Of a stretch of 8,981 nucleotides of DNA, positions 5,502 through 8,981 are shown one piece after another. Location: the NCBI GenBank assembly GCA_002898975.1, contig BEID01000029.1:1-8981 (forward strand), in the 5' to 3' direction. Both the position numbers and the translations under genes were made by a program. This DNA comes from a bacterium HR27 (GTDB lineage: Bacteria > Chloroflexota > Chloroflexia > Thermomicrobiales > Thermomicrobiaceae). The first letter of the stretch is position 1. Each line of letters begins with the position of its first letter. The notes under the pieces were generated by a model that ran no database searches, was not told the origin of the DNA, and saw nothing but the letters and a program-made list of their open reading frames with translations.

Positions 5502-7211
5502 ATGCGCTCGCTCGGTGCACTGTTCGTCATCGTCCTGCTCATCGCGACGTTCCCTGCTTCGCTCGCTCGAGCGAGCGAAGACCACGTCTACCTCCCGGTG
5601 ACGCACCGGGTTACCGCAGGAACGGACGCCAGCGATCTCTTCTCGGCGCTGGACGCCGAACGCTCGCAGTACTTCCGTATCTTCCCGCCGGACGAACGCG
5701 AGCGCGTCACTCCGACCGACGCCTACCCGGCCGCCGCGATCGCACTCCTCGCTGGCCGGTTCCCGGACGGAACGCCGTACATCTGCTCCGGCGCCCTGAT
5801 CGCGCCGGCCGTCGTGCTGACCGCCGCGCACTGCCTCTTCGACGCCGAGTTCGGCGGCTGGTTCGACCGGCTGCTGGTCGCTCCCGGCGCGGATCGTGCC
5901 AGTGACAGCGTCCGCACGCCGTTCAGCGTCGCCGAGGCGACCGACGGCGTCGTCCCGCGCGGCTGGATCGAACGGGACGAGGACGTCCGCTTCGACTTCG
6001 GCCTCGTCCAGCTCGACCAGTCGCTCGGCGAGCAGACCGGTACCTTGCCGCTGGCACCGCTCGACGAGCGCACCTTCCAGGACACGACCTTCTCCTACCT
6101 GGCCTTCGGCTATCCCGGTGACAAGCCGTTCGGTACCCAGTGGCGGGCACCCGGTAAAGGGCTCGCGCTCGTCACGCCGGAAGTCCTACGCCTGCAGGCC
6201 GATCTCTTCCAGGGGATGAGCGGCGGGCCGCTCGTCACGCTCCAGGGCTCCGGCATCTTCGGCGTCATCAGCGCCGAAAGCCCCTTCAGCAACTTCGCCC
6301 GCCGGGTCGACACGAACGTGGTCGAGTTCGCCCAGTCGTTCTGCCAGGAACTCGGCTGCCAGGTCGCCGTGCTCTCCCCCGCGCCGTCCCCACCCGGTGC
6401 GCCGGCCCCCGAGACGCCGCAGCAACCGCCGGCGCTCCCCTTGCCCGAGCAGCCGCTCGCCTTCATCGACGTCCAGCCCGCGCGCTGGTCGACGGTCCTC
6501 CCCGGGCAGGTCCGCATCAGCGCGACCGTCGCCGCGCAGGAGCCGCTCGACGAGGTCGTCCTCCAGGTCGCCGGGCAAGAGGCGCGGAGCACCGGGCCGA
6601 CGGTGGTGCTCGATGCCTGGCTCGACCCCGGCCGCTACACGGTGACCGCCCTGGCGCGCGACCGCACGGGCAGGGAACTCCGCAGCATGTGGGACATCGT
6701 CGTCAGCTGGGACCTCGCCGACGGCGTCTGGTTCGACAGCCAGGGGCGACCGAAAGCGGAGACGATCAACGCGACCGCTCGCGCGCTCGTCGAAGCCTTC
6801 CGCTGGCACCTGTACGGCATGAGCTGGGACGGCCGGGACCACCATGGCGACATGCCGACCCATGCCGACCGCGTCCTGCCCGGCGAGCCGGTGCCGGTGC
6901 TCGTCACCGAAAACGGCTTCGACCGAGCCGCCACCGAGGCGACGCTGCGCGCCCTGGTGGAAGCCTTCCGCTGGCACCTCTGGGGCATCAGTTGGGACGG
7001 CGCGCCGCACCCCGAAGTCCCGACGCACGGTGCGCAGCTCTTGCCGCCCGAACCGGTCGGACCGTGGTTCACGCCGGACGGCCAGCCGATCCCCGAGGCG
7101 ATCACGGCGACGCTCCGCTCGCTCGAGGAGGCCTTCCGCTGGCACCTCTACGGCGCCTCGTGGGACGGTCGCTCACACGGCGACATGCCGACCCACGCGC
7201 TGCGCGACTGA
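5502..7211 (+). CDS. Secreted V8/trypsin-like serine protease with Ig-like domain and three C-terminal tandem repeats
   Basis: This 569-residue exported protein starts with a Sec signal peptide (hydrophobic core about 4-18, likely cleavage after ARA at 22-24). A chymotrypsin-fold protease domain follows (about 70-290). The catalytic triad is visible: His110 in LTAAHC, Asp165 in FDFGLVQL, and Ser240 in GMSGGPL. Cys95/Cys111 bracket the histidine as in trypsin-like enzymes, and Cys281/Cys286 may form a second bond. AFGYPGD (201-207) is typical of V8/glutamyl endopeptidase-like members. A Pro-rich linker (291-318) leads to an Ig-like beta domain (about 319-402), then three copies of a ~56-residue repeat with EAFRWHL at 431, 487 and 543. 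The start at 5502 is supported by GGAGGAGGA (5487-5495) and by the signal peptide; the frame is open further upstream, but that stretch has no such support. It ends 6 bp from the convergent SDR stop. It is likely secreted; peptide-bond specificity is not predictable. Confidence 0.9.
   Translation: MRSLGALFVIVLLIATFPASLARASEDHVYLPVTHRVTAGTDASDLFSALDAERSQYFRIFPPDERERVTPTDAYPAAAIALLAGRFPDGTPYICSGALIAPAVVLTAAHCLFDAEFGGWFDRLLVAPGADRASDSVRTPFSVAEATDGVVPRGWIERDEDVRFDFGLVQLDQSLGEQTGTLPLAPLDERTFQDTTFSYLAFGYPGDKPFGTQWRAPGKGLALVTPEVLRLQADLFQGMSGGPLVTLQGSGIFGVISAESPFSNFARRVDTNVVEFAQSFCQELGCQVAVLSPAPSPPGAPAPETPQQPPALPLPEQPLAFIDVQPARWSTVLPGQVRISATVAAQEPLDEVVLQVAGQEARSTGPTVVLDAWLDPGRYTVTALARDRTGRELRSMWDIVVSWDLADGVWFDSQGRPKAETINATARALVEAFRWHLYGMSWDGRDHHGDMPTHADRVLPGEPVPVLVTENGFDRAATEATLRALVEAFRWHLWGISWDGAPHPEVPTHGAQLLPPEPVGPWFTPDGQPIPEAITATLRSLEEAFRWHLYGASWDGRSHGDMPTHALRD
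5557..5580. repeat. Perfect 24-bp palindrome in signal-peptide codons
   Basis: CTTCGCTCGCTC (5557-5568) is followed directly by its exact reverse complement GAGCGAGCGAAG (5569-5580). It covers codons 19-27 of the protease, around the predicted signal-peptide cleavage site. In mRNA it could form a 10-bp stem with a 4-nt loop. It is built from repeated GCTC/GAGC units. Confidence 0.85.
6726..7208 (+). repeat. Three tandem ~168-bp (56-residue) coding repeats in the protease C terminus
   Basis: Repeat units cover residues of about 409-464, 465-519 and 520-569. The core EAFRWHL begins at bases 6792, 6960 and 7128, which is an exact 168-bp period. Each unit has an (A/T)T(A/L)R(A/S)L helix-like lead, then EAFRWHL(Y/W)G(M/I/A)SWDG, and ends in (M/V)PTH(A/G). 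The core is also conserved at DNA level (GCCTTCCGCTGGCACCT in all three). Spacers between cores are more divergent, so the copies are not very recent duplicates. I do not recognise a named domain. Confidence 0.9.
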
Positions 7212-7217
7212 CCGCCC

Positions 7218-7928
7218 TCACTGGCCGCCAGCGAGCGGGATGATCGCCCCGTTGAGCGCTGCCGCCTCGGGCGAGCAGAGGAACCAGAGGAGCGCCGCGA
7301 CCTGCTCGCGCGGCACCCATTTGGAATGGTCCGCCTTCGGCATCGCTTCCCGGTTCGCTGGCGTATCGATCGTCGCCGGCGCGATGCAGTTGACCGTCAC
7401 GCCGGTGCCGCGCGCCTCGCGCGCCACCGCCAGCGTCAGCGTCATCACCGCCTGCTTCACCGCCGCGTAGGCGACCGACCCCGCACCGGGGTCGAGCGCT
7501 GCCCGCGCGCCGACGGTCACCACCCGCCCGGTGCCGCGCTCGAGGAGGCGCGGGAGCGCCGCGCGCAGCACGTTGGCGGTCGGCCAGAGGTTCATGGCCA
7601 GGAGTTCGTCCCAGAGCGCGCGGTCAGTTTCCGCGATCCGGCCCGCCCGGTAGCCACCGGCCAGGCACAGCACCCAGTCGAGCTTCCCCCAGCGCTCGAT
7701 CGTGCCGGCGACCGCCCGCTCGGCCTCCTCCGCGACAGCGAGGTCGCACTGCGCCCCGGCGACCGCCTCGGCGAGCGGGCCGAGCGAGGCACGCAGCGCC
7801 TCCCAGTGCGCCGCCGTGCGATAGGGGACGAACACGCGCGTGCCCCGCTCGGCGAAGTAGCGCACCACGACCGAACCGACTTGACCGGTTCCCCCGGTGA
7901 TCAACGCGACCGGTGCCTCGCTCGTCAT
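7218..7928 (-). CDS. Short-chain dehydrogenase/reductase resembling quinonoid dihydropteridine reductase
   Basis: This 236-residue Rossmann-fold oxidoreductase has the nucleotide-binding glycine motif TGGTGQVG at 11-18, a CLAGG at 88-92 in place of the classical NNAG, and the active-site YxxxK at Tyr154/Lys158. The catalytic Ser that normally lies 13 residues before Tyr is Ala141 here. From memory of the family, the blocks CLAGGYRAG, VGARAALDPGAG and IDTPANREAMPKAD correspond to CVAGGWAGG, AGAKAALDGTPG and LDTPMNRKSMPEAD of animal quinonoid dihydropteridine reductase, which also lacks that Ser. So it is more likely an active enzyme of that subgroup than a damaged classical SDR. Its real substrate (pterin or another quinonoid or carbonyl compound) is unknown. 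SD GAGGGGGA precedes the ATG by about 5 nt. It is convergent with the protease gene, with only 6 bp between stops, and lies downstream of gltX and the small membrane protein on the same strand. Confidence 0.88.
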   Translation of the reverse strand: MTSEAPVALITGGTGQVGSVVVRYFAERGTRVFVPYRTAAHWEALRASLGPLAEAVAGAQCDLAVAEEAERAVAGTIERWGKLDWVLCLAGGYRAGRIAETDRALWDELLAMNLWPTANVLRAALPRLLERGTGRVVTVGARAALDPGAGSVAYAAVKQAVMTLTLAVAREARGTGVTVNCIAPATIDTPANREAMPKADHSKWVPREQVAALLWFLCSPEAAALNGAIIPLAGGQ

Positions 7929-8040
7929 CGCTTCCCCCTCTCGGCGACCCGGCTCGACAGCGTGAGTGTAGCGACCGGAAAGCGCCGCGTCCCGCTGCAG
8001 CGCCGAGCCGGGAAACGCGCCACCGACCGTCGACGGGCGT
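7929..8040. other. Short intergenic gap upstream of the SDR gene
   Basis: Reading left, a TACACT hexamer (complement of 7965-7970) could be a -10 box for the SDR gene, but the best -35 at 17-bp spacing (GGGACG) matches only three positions. A 10-bp palindrome CCGTCGACGG lies at 8027-8036 just after the stop of the small membrane protein. No clear terminator is seen, so read-through from the upstream genes is possible. Confidence 0.3.
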
Positions 8041-8295
8041 TCAGACCCGCGAGCGCAGGCGCTGGACGAGCCAGACCACGCCGGCCAGTGCCGCCACGAG
8101 CGGCGCCAGGGCCAGTACGGCCAGGCTCACCGCGAGGAGCGAGCTGCCGGACCAGCGCGCCAGCAGCACCTGCACCACCAGCCCCAGGAGGACGATCGCC
8201 AGGACGAGCAGGAGCCCGCTCCGCCGCCTCGGCCGCTCGGGGGCGGATGGGGCAGGGGGCACCGTGTGCTGCGTTCGCCTGGCTCGCGGGGGCAT
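8041..8295 (-). CDS. Small two-helix membrane protein, unknown function
   Basis: The 84-residue product has a basic, Pro-rich N terminus (about 1-26), then two hydrophobic segments near 27-46 and 53-78 joined by a short ARWSGSS turn, and ends in a basic tail (QRLRSRV). Both ends are probably cytoplasmic by the positive-inside rule. GAGG lies 7-9 nt upstream of its ATG within the 16-bp gap after the gltX stop, so translation coupled to gltX is likely. No catalytic or ligand motif is visible and I do not recognise the family. Support for being a real gene comes from the SD, the tight spacing and the coherent membrane topology. Confidence 0.7.
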   Translation of the reverse strand: MPPRARRTQHTVPPAPSAPERPRRRSGLLLVLAIVLLGLVVQVLLARWSGSSLLAVSLAVLALAPLVAALAGVVWLVQRLRSRV

Positions 8296-8311
8296 CGCAC
8301 TACCTCGCCGT

Positions 8312-8981
8312 TCAGCCCGACCCGCTGGGCGCGCGGGCGGCCAGGTAGGCTGCCAGCTTCTCGCGTGCCCGGGCCAGGCGCTCCAGCGACCGCTCGCGTC
8401 CGAGCACCCGCAGCGTCTCGAAGAGCCCTGGCGAGACCGTCCGGCCCGTCACCGCCACGCGGATCGGCATGAAGAGCTGCCCAGCCTTGAGCCCCAACTC
8501 CTCAGCGAGCGCCCGCAAGCGTCGCTCGAGGTCCGCTTCGTCAGCGAAGTCGGCCTGCTCCAGCACCGCCAGCGTCCGCTCGAGCGCCCCGAGCACCGTC
8601 TCCGGCTCCACCTTGCGCTGGAGCAGGAGTTCCGGATCGTAGTCCTCGACGTCGGTGAAGAAGAAGCGCGTGAGTTCCGGAACCTCGCTCAGGAGCTTGG
8701 CGCGGTCCTTGACCAGCGCCACCACCTCGCGCACGTAGGCGAAGGCGGGACTCGCCGGGTCCTCGGCCTCGGGGCCGATCAGCCCCGCCTCGCGCAGGAA
8801 GGGCACGCAGCGCTGCGCGAAGTCGTCGAGCGTGAGGATGTGATTGATATAGTACTGGTTCATCCACAAGAGCTTCTCGAAGTTGAAGCGGGCCGGGTGC
8901 GGGTTCACCTCTTCCAGCCGGAAGAGCTGGAGCAACTCCTCGCGGGAGAAGATCTCCCGCTCCGCATCGTAGGCCCAGCCG
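8312..8981 (-). CDS. gltX: Glutamyl-tRNA synthetase, C-terminal part (5' end outside window)
   Basis: The visible 222 residues are the C-terminal end of a class I aminoacyl-tRNA synthetase that charges tRNA-Glu (or also tRNA-Gln in organisms using the amidotransferase route). The open frame enters at the right edge with GWAYDAEREIFSREEL, equivalent to the segment soon after the KMSKS-type loop, which therefore lies just outside. NFEKLLWMNQYYI marks the start of the helical anticodon-binding part, and LFMPIRVAVTGRTVSPGLFE with TLRVLGRE is the strongly conserved C-terminal signature. The stop is the TGA complementary to 8312-8314. The small membrane protein follows 16 bp later on the same strand. 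No frameshift is visible. Confidence 0.96.
   Translation of the reverse strand, partial: GWAYDAEREIFSREELLQLFRLEEVNPHPARFNFEKLLWMNQYYINHILTLDDFAQRCVPFLREAGLIGPEAEDPASPAFAYVREVVALVKDRAKLLSEVPELTRFFFTDVEDYDPELLLQRKVEPETVLGALERTLAVLEQADFADEADLERRLRALAEELGLKAGQLFMPIRVAVTGRTVSPGLFETLRVLGRERSLERLARAREKLAAYLAARAPSGSG

Noticed and set aside
7218..7928. SDR as an inactive pseudo-enzyme because the catalytic Ser is replaced by Ala
   Set aside because: Tyr and Lys of the active site are intact, and dihydropteridine reductase-like SDRs lack this Ser and are active.
7326..8348. 340-codon plus-strand frame
   Set aside because: It is antisense to the SDR gene and the small membrane protein and gives an Arg/Ala/Pro-rich product without motifs.
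8942..8960. 8-bp hairpin GCGGGAGA-aga-TCTCCCGC
   Set aside because: It lies inside the conserved gltX coding region, has no T-tract and is explained by the codons for the EREIFSRE segment.
1..8981. CRISPR arrays, tRNA/rRNA genes, insertion sequences, attachment sites
   Set aside because: No regularly spaced direct repeats, no tRNA-like cloverleaf, no transposase motifs or terminal inverted repeats were seen anywhere in the window.

Overview
The window is GC-rich bacterial DNA, densely packed with genes on both strands and carrying strong GGAGG-type ribosome binding sites. Protein style (G/C-ending codons, Tat-lipoprotein binding protein, many Arg/Ala/Leu residues, a glutamyl-tRNA synthetase of the non-E. 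coli type) would fit a Thermomicrobium/Sphaerobacter-like member of the Chloroflexota. That assignment is an inference from sequence character only; no rRNA or other marker is present.

Layout from left to right: (1) 1-1338, minus strand: 446 N-terminal residues of a large BNR/Asp-box beta-propeller protein (sortilin/Vps10-like, often annotated 'glycosyl hydrolase'), running off the left edge. (2) 1339-1860: a 522-bp divergent regulatory region with a near-consensus sigma70-type promoter at 1531-1559, a candidate 38-codon Cys-containing leader ORF (1612-1728), three RNA hairpins and a striking excess of the pentamer GTGTC. (3) 1861-4537, plus strand: a tightly coupled three-gene ABC importer of the aliphatic sulfonate/nitrate/taurine class: Tat-exported lipoprotein binding protein, permease and ATPase, with start and stop codons overlapping. 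(4) A bidirectional terminator hairpin at 4557-4593. (5) 4603-5349, minus: PIG-L/LmbE-type zinc deacetylase. (6) 5502-7211, plus: a secreted V8/trypsin-like serine protease with a Pro-rich linker, an Ig-like domain and three tandem ~56-residue C-terminal repeats carrying the motif EAFRWHL(Y/W)GxSWDG. (7) 7218-7928, minus: a short-chain dehydrogenase that resembles quinonoid dihydropteridine reductase. (8) 8041-8295, minus: a small two-helix membrane protein. (9) 8312-8981, minus: the C-terminal part of glutamyl-tRNA synthetase, running off the right edge.

How the genes work together: only the ABC importer is clearly a functional unit. The binding protein would capture an organosulfonate-type ligand outside the membrane, the permease pass it through, and the ATPase drive transport. 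No desulfonating monooxygenase or other catabolic gene lies next to it, so the true ligand is open. The small membrane protein is probably co-transcribed with gltX (16-bp gap, own SD). The remaining genes look like independent neighbours.

The most unusual items are the C-terminal tandem repeat module of the protease and the long structured leader with a small Cys-containing ORF ahead of the transporter operon. Neither can be called new without database searches.
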